Below the pieces are notes generated by a model that saw only the letters and a list, made by a program, of their open reading frames with translations, had not been told where the DNA came from and made no database searches. A stretch of DNA of 64,000 nt from Apostichopus japonicus. Lineage: Eukaryota; Echinodermata; Holothuroidea; Aspidochirotida; Stichopodidae. Every line of letters starts with the position of its first letter. Positions within the stretch are counted from its first letter, which is position 1. The DNA is taken from contig NC_092567.1 in NCBI RefSeq assembly GCF_037975245.1, forward strand, positions 10,757,376-10,821,375. The letters are read 5' to 3'. Position numbers and translations under genes: made by a program. Positions 1 to 11,264 of this stretch are shown piece after piece.

Positions 1-1477
1 CCATCTCCCCTCTCTCTCTCCACTTCTCTAACAATTTATTATATTATACGTAAAGTATAATTATACAAGTATAAATGAACAACGGAAAACTTTCTAGGAA
101 TAATCAACAAGACAAGAGGAATTAAGTTCAACAGTAAACACAATAATCAGCATCTCATGAATAATCATCAACCATATTCATAAACATGAGAGGGTTTTAT
201 TACATCCTTAGCCTTAACTAACCATCATTGGAATTCATTACATTCTAATTAATTAGGTGTAACATTACCTTTCAAGCTAATGTTCGGTCCACATAGAGGC
301 GAACATGAATTATGATTGGTTGGGCCTACATCATGGACAGAAGCGAAGTATACAGTCTCTGGCCTTATACACCATATAAAGTATGTTAATATATTTATCA
401 CTCAGCAGCTTGAGGAAGTATTGTTTATAGCACGACCACAGTTCTTACTATTTATTACGAAGACCAACATTGCACTACAGCAGTATTGATAGAATAATAA
501 ATATAACCATATATAGTAATCAAGAAATATGAATGTAAAATGTGATCAGAATAGAACATAGAACAGAATAAAGAGATGTATAGAATATGATAATAATATA
601 TATCTAGGGTTAACAGAAATCAAGAGCTAAGATTCAATGCACAAGGCATCTCCTAAGTTTGTAAAAATATGCCGGTCTGGTGTATGGCAAGCATCAGAGA
701 GCTTCAGTTACCATAATATTCAAGGCACGTTTTACGAGAGTAATATTGTGGATTGGACAGCAACTGAACAGGTTCTGCTACCTCTCTCTCTCGACACTGA
801 AAACAGGATATAAAGTAATGTAAAAACATGGCACAACAATATTGTTGACTGACCACAGCTTACTGTAAGTTTGTGGACAGCAATAGAATCCTTAGATAGA
901 CTTACGGCAACATCTCTTTATTTATGTATTAAACATGGTAGCAAATTTACAGATATGGGTATCAGGTGACTGTCAAATTGCTGGCTACCCTACACAATGG
1001 TTCTCACATATGAACTCACTATATGTATAACACAGTTCTATGTAACTGATTGATCTCAACAAGAGTATTTCATTTTAGAAATATGGATTTCAGCATTCAT
1101 CAGTTTAGTCTTCAGTACCCAACAAACTGTCTATGTACCTGCATGGTAACTCAATATGCTGATAATAAGTTTGGGTTGATATGTTACAGCATGCCATATA
1201 ATCTTGGGAGTAACCCACAGGTGGCAATGCACATATAACTTCAAAGACTTGATACTTCATAGTTTCTCAATTTCAAACACATCCCTGATCAGATCAAGGT
1301 ACACACGACAAAAACTTATAGACCGGGAGCCCAGAGGGTTTGGTTAGCTGGGAAGGTAACCAATTGCCTTGTACATCATAACGTTCACAGTGCATTCCTG
1401 TATATGAAACCAGACGACTGGCAAACCGGGTGTGGTGGGTGTGGCTGGGAGAGCAATTTTAAAGTCACCTCAAAGCT
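1..1477. other. AT-rich non-coding DNA, no feature seen
   Basis: No reading frame here has protein-like composition or paired splice sites. The first bases are CT-rich. The segment is probably intronic or intergenic. Confidence 0.5.
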
Positions 1478-2200
1478 AACCTAGATCAGCTTTCATGGTA
1501 ACCACAACAAAGTAAGTACAATGTGTCAGGTATGGCCCCAAGAGCAACAAATGGCCATCGCAAGTAATTATTGGTGGAGGGGTACCCCTGCCAGTCATCA
1601 ATAATTGACCCCTCACGGCTGACCTAGGTCAGTTCATGAGGTAAAACCTACTGGAAAATGATGGTTAGGACTTCAGATACAAGGGATGGGCATTGCCAGT
1701 AATTTTTAATTGGTGGGGTACCCCTGCCAGTAGACCCCCAAAATGCCCCTCCCCTCATTGACCTAGGTCAGTTCATGAAGTAACCAGTTGAAAACTACTG
1801 GAAAATGATTGGCAGGACTCTATATGTAAGGGCTGGGCATTTCCAGTAATTTATATCAGTGGGGTACCCCTGCCATTAGACCCCCAAAATGCCCATCCCC
1901 TCATTGACCTAGGTCAGCTCATGAGGTAACCAATTGAAAACTACTGGAAAAATTATTGGCAGGACTCTATATGTAAGGGCTGGGCATTTCCAGTATTTTA
2001 TATCAGTGGGGTACCCCTGCCATTAGACCCCCAAAATGCCCATCCCCTCATTGACCTAGGTCAGCTCATGAGGTAACCAATTGAAAAATACTTGAAAAAT
2101 GATTGGCAGGACTCTATATCTAAGGGCTGTGCATTTCCAGTAATTTATATCAGTGGTGTACCCCTGCCGGTAGACCCCCAAAATGCCCCTCCCCTCTGGG
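1478..2200. repeat. Tandem array of ~139-147 bp units
   Basis: The anchor GACCTAGGTCAG recurs at about 1621, 1760, 1906 and 2053, giving spacings of 139, 146 and 147 bp, and a degenerate first copy starts near 1478. Each unit has the same order: the anchor, a CTACTGGAAAATGATTGGC-like block, AAGGGCTGGGCATTTCCAGT, then GGGGTACCCCTGCCA and a C-rich run. Copies 3 and 4 are the most alike, so the array probably grew by local duplication. I recognise no coding or transposon signature. Confidence 0.9.
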
Positions 2201-2551
2201 CTCCAGCTCTATTAGCTTGCCTGGCATGTGGGCAATCTTTATTTTCTACAGAAGTTGAAGTTTTCTGATGAACTGTTAATTTAGGTAACTATCAGTAGCT
2301 GTCTCCACTTTAGAGAAATCTTCAATCCACCACTGCATACTACAATATAGTAGTTGTGTTTAGTCAAGTTTGTTAGCTCTACACAATTAAACAAGTGGAA
2401 TCTTAAAAATGTCATTTGATGTTATTTATAGAGCTAATTAGGCAAGCTGTCTTCACCTACATATAGCCTGTAGATTTCATCAAAGGAACCCAACACAGCC
2501 CATTACCATTTCACAAACTGACTGTTGAGAAATTATCATGTGAAGACTCAC

Positions 2552-2653
2552 ATCCACAAAGGTAGCTATGTCAGGAGTGATGTGTTCCAGCTTGACTTTT
2601 TCTTTCACTTTCTTGGAGGAAATGTACAGAAGAAATGTTGAGAACGGTATCAC
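2552..2653 (-). CDS. Probable internal exon, unknown protein
   Basis: On the minus strand this 102-nt segment follows a good acceptor (TATCTTTAACCTCCAG) and ends at a consensus donor (GAT|GTGAGT). It is open in phase 0 at both ends and codes 34 residues: a hydrophobic start (VIPFSTFLLYIS), a lysine-rich middle (SKKVKEKVKLEH) and the end ITPDIATFVD. The composition is protein-like and unlike the surrounding AT-rich DNA. I do not recognise the family. Weaker exon-like segments on the same strand lie at 10140-10178 and 10379-10426. The frame predicted from 10379-10426 meets a stop in 10140-10178, so I do not join them. A chance splice-flanked open segment remains possible. Confidence 0.45.
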
Positions 2654-2659
2654 CTGGAG

Positions 2660-3302
2660 GTTAAAGATAACATAAAAAATAACTCAACTTTCCATTCACT
2701 AGATTTATCAGGTGAAAATTCATCAGGTCTGTGATCATATTTGTAACATACATCAACGTCTTCCCTTGTGTCTTATTAATAAGTATATATGAGTAGTATA
2801 GGGTGTATCTCAGGGCAGCAAATATATTGTTTTTAGGAATATGTTTTGCATCTGATGTAAGCAATTACAACACTTGTAGTGGTGACTTATCAACTCCATG
2901 TTACCTTCCAAGAATTGTGTAGCCCACACCCCCGATAAATGACATCTTTTGACAATTGCTGGAAATTTTCTACCAGATTTGTGAGCTATCTTCCATAGTA
3001 TTGCAACAGAAAATAAATGTAGAAAACACATGTGCTGGAGTTTCCTGGAATTATCTCTTAAATGGCCAGTATTATAACTGAAGTGCAAATAATGTACATC
3101 TTAAACAGAACACATTAAGAGAATCCTTCAACACTATTTACCAATGGCTAAGAATGGAATTCTGAATTACTTTGGTTTTTACTCTGAGGACATGCATATG
3201 GTCCAGAAGGTTCATGCATGTTTTGTATTACTGACTGACAACAGCATATCCACACATTACAGTAAACCCACTAAAGACTTCCATTTGTAATCCCTTAGTT
3301 AA
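2660..3302. other. No supported feature
   Basis: A minus-strand open frame of about 90 codons (2810-3088) lacks recognisable domains or clear splice context. I treat it as chance. Confidence 0.4.
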
Positions 3303-4247
3303 CCAGGATACTCAACCTGGGGTCCGCGGACCCCTAGGGGGTCCGTGAAATTTATTTGGGGGTCCGTGAGGGCAAAGGGGTCCGCAGGGGGTCCGTGAAG
3401 AAATAAGGGTCCGTGAAAAAAATAAGGGTCCGCGAAAGCCGAAGAGGTTCGTGAAAAATGGAATGAGAGATATAGTCGAAGGAAGAAGTATGTATGCCTC
3501 TAGAAATCTAGGCTAGGCTAGCCGTCAATACGTCGGACCCTGATGATCAGACCGTATCGTCAGTAGTCGATAAATGTTGAATCGTGCGTTCCCCGATGAA
3601 AACAAGTTATATAGTTTCTCATTAAGGTATACATTCGGTGAGGTATGGATAACATGCCACCCGAGTGTTGTGTATAACTTAACTGCACACTATACATCCT
3701 AATATGCAGAGCAATAACTATGATGCGTTGCTCACTGTTGACACAGCGAAGCGCGGTAGTTATAAGGCTTTGGTGGAGGTAAAGTTATAACTAACTTGGA
3801 TTTGACACCAAAAAAAACGGTGCCATTTGCAGCTATCTCTGACAAAGAAAACCCATATTTCTCCTGACCTCATGCAGAATCAACCAGTTTGTACCTGACA
3901 AATCATCGCTTCCAAATTAACATTTAATTGGGAATATATAATTTGAAAGTAAGGATTTCCAAGTAGGCCTATGCCTAGCAATACTTGCGGGTCTAGGAAA
4001 ACTGCATTCCAGGCCCAGAAAAATGCATTTCTAAACAAATTCTTGAACATAAATTTACTTCAAAAGTCACAAAATAATGCACCATTTTGCATCTAACCCT
4101 CAAATATTGAAAAAAAAAATCAAAAGGGGAGGGGAACACCCCTCCCCTTATACCCCTCCCCAGGTCGTCGGTCACTGTCCGGGGGTCCTCCAAAAATTTC
4201 AGTTTATCTCAAGGGGTCCCTGGATAGAAAAAGGTTGAGAACCTAGG
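3303..4247. mobile_element. Non-autonomous hAT-like element
   Basis: The ends are inverted: the left reads CCAGGATACTCAACC and the right, reverse-complemented, reads CCTAGGTTCTCAACC. These resemble the CAGGGGTTCTCAACC termini of Charlie-type hAT transposons. The sequence CCTTAGT sits just outside both ends (3293-3299 and 4248-4254), a near-perfect target duplication offset by a few bases on the left. The left interior has short tandem copies of GGGGTCCGTGAA. No transposase frame is present, so the ~945-bp element would depend on a partner. Confidence 0.65.
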
Positions 4248-4856
4248 CCTTAGTATATATAGCTCATTGACAAATTACATAAAACCTAGATTATCTTCAG
4301 ATTTAAATTTTACATCAATTTTATTGGGTTTTAGATGTGCTGAGAGGGGAAGGGTAGGAAAGATTAGGATGGAAACAGAGATTTTTATGGTTCCTGTTAG
4401 TCATTCTACATGGTTCTAACTTAGTGTGGGCGTGGTTTTAACTTAGTGTGGGTATGGGTCTCATTTTGTGTGCAGTGACTCTATTTAATTGTTAGGGGAC
4501 ATGCACTTATAAATTAAATTGATTGTTTATGAGCCTGTCATACATGTTACTGCCTATTATTTGCGGAAATTAGGCTGACAATACAGAGGAGTCTGGCTGC
4601 GCTGTTAAGACTGATTACTTCCCTTACCTGCCACCCAACACTATGACAAACTGATAAATTAGAAGGGATCAAGTCATCTGAATATTTTGTTCCTTAATTT
4701 ATGATGGCTACACAAAACAAAAAATGGACCCAGTATACTAAACACATACACCTCTTTGTGTACTTTTACACAATGGTAAGCAATACAATGTATGACATGT
4801 ATTGCCTAATATATAATGTATGTATGTTAGACTGAAGCCATTATCTTCTTCCCTAG

Positions 4857-4922
4857 GCCCTAAGGGAGTTTTTTTATCAAGCAAGATTCAAAACAATTAC
4901 TGTTCCACCAGGATTACAGTAG
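4857..4922 (+). CDS. Possible terminal exon, unknown protein
   Basis: A strong acceptor (TTATCTTCTTCCCTAG) is followed by 21 open codons reading ALREFFYQARFKTITVPPGLQ and then TAG. The peptide looks protein-like but is too short to assign. A weak donor-like GT just before the stop means it could also be internal. No polyadenylation signal was identified close by. Confidence 0.25.
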   Translation, partial: ALREFFYQARFKTITVPPGLQ

Positions 4923-6872
4923 GCAGTAACAAAGTCACTTTCTACCCAGAATCAAATCTAATTATAAATATTACCCCGCATACCAGTCCTGCTATACACT
5001 AATTACACACTTACTGTAAACCATTCTGTGCAAGAAACTCATCATGTAACCCCCAAAGATCATCTCAAGACTGATTAATCAACCTTTTCCTAATAAGAAG
5101 ATAAAAACAAAGAAAATAAGAATCAGTTGTCACTAATTCTATATTGACAATATCTGAACTAGATATGTTTTAATGCACACAATGAAAACCTTTGTTATTG
5201 AGTTTGCCTTTTAGTATTTACTCAACAGTTATTCCATTGCTCACAGATATATAAGCTAGTGCTAAAATGACTCTGTGTCCCTTAAACAACTCAATAGACT
5301 TTGCAAATTTATTCATTTCATTGAAAGGCCCTTTTTGTTATTTCAAGTTGAACAGTTTTTTGAAAGTTTACCCATCAACAAAACAAGTAGTTAAATTTGG
5401 TAACATGTTTGTAATCCTTTGGATTAGGCTAATTGATCAGCAAACTTTATAGTTTGATACTTTTAACATGATTGGTTTCTTTGTTTGTGTTTGAACACCG
5501 AATCTCTTATTTGTTTTACTTTGAGGTCAAGCAAAGTTAGGCCTTATTACTGGTCTGGAATGCTTTTGTCAAACAATCAGTAAACCAGTGTCAAGCAGAC
5601 ATAACTGTTGTTATATTTGCTTTCACAACTGTCCCAGTAACTTAATTTCCACCTTTGTCAATCAACCTGATGCCCCCCTCCCTCACCTTCCCCAAACACA
5701 ATAAAGAATTACTGAATTATAGAATAACTTTAAGAACATAAATATCATACAAAATGCATGAAGGATTTTAGATGACATAACATGCTGAATCATTCAACCT
5801 GGTGATGGTGAAAATAGAAAACATTCATTAGTATTAGGTTTGAAAGAATAGAGATGTACTTTGGCTATAAAATAGAAAACGTATTAGAATTTCCTCCTCT
5901 TTGAAACTTACAATTACGGTACAATTTGTAGAAATGATGCTACAATCAAATAAACACTGAGCAAAAGAGGTCTCGCAGAATCCCTCAGTCTAAGACACAA
6001 CATTTAAGTATTCTAACTTAGATTGTTCATACGTTATGTCTTGTTTGCAGTGACTGGAATTGATGGCGTGGGGAGGGGTGGGGGGGGGGCTGGATGAGGG
6101 ACTTTCTAGTGGGGACTTTTTTCTTGAGGGATCATCTGATAAATCATGGAGTAAAAATATCCACTTAAGCACTTGCATTCAAATAGAGGAGGAGGGTGGG
6201 TTGATGGGGTAAGAACCAAGTGGTGGACCATGAAATCATTACCCTGCTCATATAAACTGTACATACTTCTTTCAAGAGCTGTAAACCACACATGGCAAAT
6301 CCCTAAAAGGCTGATCTCAGGACTGAATAATGAAGTTTACCTGATGTAGAGAAAAACAAAACGCATTTGGTTTATATCAATTATAATGTTATCATTCATT
6401 TAAATTGTCATCACTAAGTCTGCAAGTAGCAGAATTCTATCATGTAACATTGTCACATATAATTAACACAGCTTTTATTAACATGGTATGCTACTGAAAT
6501 TGCAAAATAAATTACAAAGTAAAATTCATAATAGATATGGGATGTCTTCTCATATGATATACTGTATTGAAATAATTTTTATACTTAGTTATATATAAGA
6601 TAACATTGTAAAGAGTATATCAAAGTCTGCCGATAGGTAAATATGTACTTTAACTCAATTAATTATAGTACATTGTCATCATTTCAGAAATCCAACATAT
6701 TCATCAACCTATATACAGTATAGTGAACAATTGGTTCCTAATTATGTGACCAGAATCTTTCATCATGTTTATTATGTTATTTTCAATCCTTCATCATGTT
6801 TTCTTCAGACTTCAGTCTATTTCAAGGCTGCATCATTAGAACTCTTTTTTCTCAATTGAATATAAACCAGAC
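4923..6872. other. AT-rich non-coding DNA
   Basis: Short frames only, none with recognisable content. A G-rich patch (about 6060-6120) and a GGAGGAGGGTGGG patch near 6190 are low complexity. Confidence 0.5.
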
Positions 6873-7245
6873 CAGTGGCGTAGGAAGGTACTTTTGAGTG
6901 GGGGGCTGAAGACTGATGGCCGGCCTGGGGGAGGGGTCTAAGGGGAGGGGGTATCCCCCTCCCCTTTGGAATTTTTTGCATTTCCAAGTGGCCTCAGATG
7001 CAATTTGGTGCAATATAGCACACTTCAACACCCACTCCATTTTTAAACTTAATTTTGTATTTTCACCTGGCCTTAGATGCAATTTGGTGCTCCAAATGAG
7101 ATTTTTTTTCTCATTTGGAAATGAAAAAGGGGTTTTCTGACCTGCGAACCGGGGGGGGGGGGCGGAATGATACTTCCGCCCCTCCACATTTTTCACTGGG
7201 GGGCTGGCGCCCCCCCCCCCAGCCCCCCCGGTTCCTACGCCCTTG
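6873..7245. mobile_element. hAT-type MITE with perfect 8-bp target duplication
   Basis: The element begins CAGTGGCGTAGGAAGG and ends CCTACGCCCTTG. The reverse-complemented right end is CAAGGGCGTAGGAACC, so the terminal inverted repeats are about 15 bp. AACCAGAC lies immediately outside both ends (6865-6872 and 7246-7253), the 8-bp duplication expected of hAT transposition. The 373-bp interior is dominated by G and C homopolymers and has no transposase. Related termini recur near 34842, 36060, 36699, 37126, 37440 and 61736. Confidence 0.85.
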
Positions 7246-7706
7246 AACCAGACTGTGGATTGCTAGTGGTATTGCTTAAAGCTTGTATTGAAGATTCAAT
7301 GCTTGTATCAATTTCAAATTTATGTTTGTTTATATTTCAATTATTTTGGTATAAGTTGAGCTGTATATTCACTGTGGGAAGCATTATGAGACCTTGAACT
7401 CATCTTGTACAGTCTATGGATTTGTGTTCTAGGTGCATTACTGTTATTTCATATCAGTTTGTTCTGTGCAGTCCTGGTGTGAGGGGGAGGGGGATGGATG
7501 GGGACAACAGTTGTCAGTTAAGTGCCCAGTGAAATATGTGATAAAGAATAATATAATTTAACTTAGGATAAACAAAGACTTAAAAATGTTGGCCAGGTGA
7601 CACAATAGTACATGGATCTGTGCCTCAATGCTCTCAATGTCACTGGTTCTCAATGTCACTGGTTTTGTGTACACCTTACTTGAATAATACTTCTTTAGCC
7701 TTGCAG

Positions 7707-7802
7707 AATGTGATTGTGAATCTTAGAAGTGGTGTGCAACAGTTTATCAGGAGTTTGGAGAAAAATATCAAGGAAGTAAAGGAGATACAAACCCAACCAT
7801 AA
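7707..7802 (+). CDS. Probable terminal exon, coiled-coil-like C-terminus
   Basis: A strong acceptor (CTTCTTTAGCCTTGCAG) precedes 31 codons in phase 0 and a TAA stop at 7800-7802. The peptide starts NVIVNLRSGVQQFIRSLEK and continues NIKEVKEIQTQP. The heptad-like spacing of I, V, F and L with charged residues suggests a helix or coiled coil. An AATAAA signal lies about 140 bp downstream (7944-7949), which fits a gene end. I found no earlier plus-strand exon that I can connect with confidence, and I do not recognise the family. Confidence 0.45.
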   Translation, partial: NVIVNLRSGVQQFIRSLEKNIKEVKEIQTQP

Positions 7803-7943
7803 TCTTTAGCTGATATGATCTGACATCTTTGAGATGAATATCAACGATGGAGGTGATTTGTATTTTACTGTCCAATTACGTTGAATCATATTTCCAATAT
7901 TTAAGCAAATGCTTAAAACAGTAATATCTACTGTACTACAGTA

Positions 7944-7949
7944 AATAAA
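7944..7949 (+). terminator. Polyadenylation signal AATAAA
   Basis: A canonical hexamer about 140 bp after the stop of the candidate terminal exon at 7707-7802. In AT-rich DNA this hexamer is common, so its weight comes only from position. Confidence 0.4.
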
Positions 7950-9039
7950 CATCATAACAAACAAAGTACATTAAAGTTCAAGATTATATCCATAGTTGTG
8001 TGACCTTTGTGTGACCTACCTAAATTAATCCAGGTTTTTGTTTTGTTTGATGGAGTGTTCATTACAAATACCTCTAACTCAAAGCTCAGCAATACAGACT
8101 GAGTTGACTTCTTTAATGTTTCTACAGCATTATGAAATATCTAAAATGGTATTTCAAGTTTTTGGTTTTAATCTGAAGAAAATAAATACCTAAACAGAAG
8201 ACATATTTGTAGTAACCCAAGCTACTTTCTTACAGAACCAACAAGTTTTCTTCCAGTCTTACCATTCTAGAAGTGTCAGGAGTTCTAGAAGAATTTATTA
8301 ATATGAGTCTCGGAGGCAATTTTTATTTCAGTTTGACAAATGGTTAATACGTACCAGAGGGTGTTTGGGGGCCTATTGTGTCATGGCAAGCTCATTACAA
8401 ACATACCAATTACTGGATTAATCCAGCAAGAATCCGATCATTTTAATGTCCTTACTAGAGATTAATTCTGTAAGTTGTATTTTGAGTGGATGAGTTATAA
8501 CTTGATACAAAATTCATTTAGTGAGAGTGAATGGAGGTAAAAGAGTATTCCTTGATCTGCGATGCTATTCAAAAAACCTACCAGAGGTTGTTGAAACATT
8601 ACTGTCACTATTATATACTAACCATTAATGTAATTACCATCACATGGAAGAAATATCAGATGATGAACCATTCATTGTCCTTGTCAGCACAGTACGAACG
8701 TGACTTCCATCGAGAACTGGTAACTACAGGTGGAATAGGTGATCCCCTAACATATCGCTTCATAATTAACCTGATGAAGAGAAAAGAAAGTGATGTGAAT
8801 GAGATTTAAGTCCTAATTATAGGAGACATTGAGAATGTCAGTCAGAAATAGATATGTGTATGTCTCTGGCTAACTACCCTGTATACATGGACATCCACAG
8901 AAACAAATACAGAGGAAGGAAAGTAAACTTCAGTTCCAATAACCAGGTATTAAGTGTAAAAACAATTAGCCAGTTAAGCATCAAACTTGAAGCGGATTGT
9001 CCATTGTTTAGTGTAAGTGGCATATAAAGGTGTGGTGCA
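7950..9039. other. No supported feature
   Basis: A 92-codon plus-strand frame (8531-8809) ends with a fairly polar peptide (LSAQYERDFHRELVTTGG and beyond). It has no recognisable domain or convincing splice context, so it is left unassigned. Confidence 0.4.
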
Positions 9040-9180
9040 GTGATATAAATGAGCTCCCAAAGGAGAGTCTTACCTCACACGAACCCAACCATGCATGGTT
9101 TGGGCCTGACTGAGTAATGTGTGAGATTTCGAACCTCTCTTTCTTATTGAGGACATAATGTCTTTTGAATTTCCACTCAT
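9040..9180 (-). repeat. Possible tRNA-derived SINE, reverse orientation
   Basis: The minus strand carries GGTTCGAAATC (9126-9135), close to a Pol III B box, in a block unlike its AT-rich surroundings. No second copy was seen in this window and the A box is unclear. Confidence 0.3.
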
Positions 9181-10139
9181 TAGGAGATAATTGTATATAC
9201 TGTAATTGAGTGTGTCAGCTTTGGTGGATGTGTTTTCACATTATTTTTTCTTTATTTAATGGCACCAGACTCTTGGAGATTGCATTGGCTACAGTGACCT
9301 AGTTACACCACTCTCGGGGGGGGGGGGGGGGTCTCTTTCTAGATTTAAGATCACTAAAGGTTTATAAAGTACCCTGTTCAGCTGGTCAATAGCCATACAA
9401 TATGGTGAGTTCTTTCTACAAATTTGGCAGATGAAGGCAAAATTTTGAGTTAAAAAGTTTTGAGATGAAAAAGACTAAATTTTGACTTTTGAGGTGAAAA
9501 TCTTGAGATAAAAATTCCAAATACTGAGAAAGCAAATTCAAAAATTTTGAAATTTGGGGTTACTTACAGTATTTTTTTTTCTTAAGCCGCCGTACTAAGT
9601 CGGTTAAGTTAGATCAGTTTTGAGACCAATTACTCTGTGGAATATATATCTGAACCCTAGCCGGGTGCTGGGGGCTTCAGAAGAGCTCTGTAACATATCT
9701 TCTACTGTACTTCATATCCTCTTGTACTACTGTAAGTATTAAGCATGTAAAAACATGTTAGAGAGAAAAATTTAATTTCTATGAAGTATAAATCTAAGCC
9801 CTGGTGGGAGTCCCTGGGGACTTTAGCTGAGGCATTCTAACTTTTCAGATATTTAATGTTCTCTGATAGTGATTTTGCAGCCCAAGTTGAGCCTATGGGG
9901 GAGGGGGCAAGTGCTCACCACCCTAATAGATACCAGTGCTTGTATTTGTTTGAATGCCCTCTAAATGTGTTTATTTTAAACAGTATTTAGCTCTCAAATA
10001 TCCAAGGAAGAAATGTTATCACGACATGATATTGATAACTAGTGGCACAGGAAATTAACTTCCTTTTAACCATGCTTGCTAGCGGTAGCCAGCAGTTTTG
10101 GTGAATAAAGTCACAACAACCAGATTACTTCATTCTTAC
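9181..10139. other. No supported feature; poly-G run
   Basis: Includes a long G homopolymer near 9317-9332 and a degenerate TTTTGAGATAAAA-rich stretch at 9420-9550. Nothing coding was recognised. Confidence 0.5.
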
Positions 10140-10178
10140 CATTCCTATGGAACTATGTGCATGAAGAAGTGTAGGATA
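10140..10178 (-). CDS. Weak candidate micro-exon
   Basis: On the minus strand a good polypyrimidine acceptor (ATCAAGCTTCTTTCAG) and a consensus donor (ATG|GTAAGA) bracket 39 nt that are open only in phase 0 (YPTLLHAHSSIGM). The segment is short enough for this to be chance. The nearby candidate 10379-10426 predicts a different phase, so the two are not joined. Confidence 0.2.
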
Positions 10179-10378
10179 CTGAAAGAAGCTTGATAGGTTC
10201 ATAGGTCCTGATCTCCAGTACAGTCTCCGTCTTCATATTCACAAGAGGATTTCTTCCTACGGTTGAATTATTACATCATGGAGCCGTTAGAGCCTCAGTG
10301 ACTTTTAAATCAAAAGTGAAACACTAACATGTGTTATTTAGATATTTCAGAAGGCTTCAGAAACAAAAGGATACTCAC

Positions 10379-10426
10379 AACAAAGAAAAACTCATGATAG
10401 CAGTTCCACTTTGATCCAATAAAACA
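10379..10426 (-). CDS. Weak candidate exon
   Basis: On the minus strand an ATTATTGTAG acceptor and a TT|GTGAGT donor bracket 48 nt reading VLLDQSGTAIMSFSL. It could belong to the same minus-strand gene as 2552-2653, but there is no direct link and the peptide is not recognised. Confidence 0.2.
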
Positions 10427-10941
10427 CTACAATAATGCTAGTACAGTATATGATATGGAATATTGAATCTCAATCTTTGGAAAACCTTGCGCTTCATTTG
10501 ACCTTTACTCACTGGCAGGTTAGCACTTAAATCCACAATATCCCAGGAGAGAAAACAACTCCAGAGTACTTGAAGAGTAGGTTTTTATGACTTAATTTGG
10601 CTAAAACCTTTCAGACAGTTGGATGATCTCGCGAATTATGTAGAACACTTTTAAATTAATAATATGATTAAATTATTTGAAGAAGGAAAACCTACCCTTC
10701 AACTTGTAACCAACTATAACAGGCAAACATCACCATACTTCAGCTAGCCCTACATTGTGCTGAGCATAGGACACGCTTTATGCTGGCATTGCATACTATT
10801 GAATATTGTAACTAAAATCGTTAGACTAGGCATAAATTAGGCTGCACTTAGGTTATATGACTAGAGAAGACCTACAGTAAGCCATAACGTTGAACGTTAT
10901 GACGGCCTGTGAGCCTGTCCTTGTACGTGCATAGCCTAACG

Positions 10942-11264
10942 CTATGAAAGGAACTCAACTGATACGTGGGATTTCTTCTTTGACAATTGTAATATACTCC
11001 GTCTGTTTCTTTCAGTATCATGTTCACCATCTGGAATGTGTTGCATTATCTTCATATTTCGTAAGCCAGTACTGTAGCTTCGGGGAATCACGTCAAACAA
11101 ACATGGAAGTACAACCATACATGTTCCATTCTTCAAACGCTGTTTACCTTGTGGCGTTGGTTTGTTTAGATTTTGAAAATGAGACTTGTTCAAGTCGTTT
11201 TCCGTGGCTACGAGGGAAATTCCCCTATTTTTCAGATAAACGGTCAATCGTCCAATTGAAATAA
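10942..11264. other. Region open on both strands, possible 5' exon
   Basis: Both strands stay open for about 100 codons over the same ~300 bp (minus 10942-11247, plus 10944-11264). The sequence is less AT-rich than its neighbours and looks non-repetitive. The minus frame is polar and contains a possible internal donor after CCACAAG. This could be the promoter and first exon of a minus-strand gene, or chance. Confidence 0.2.
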
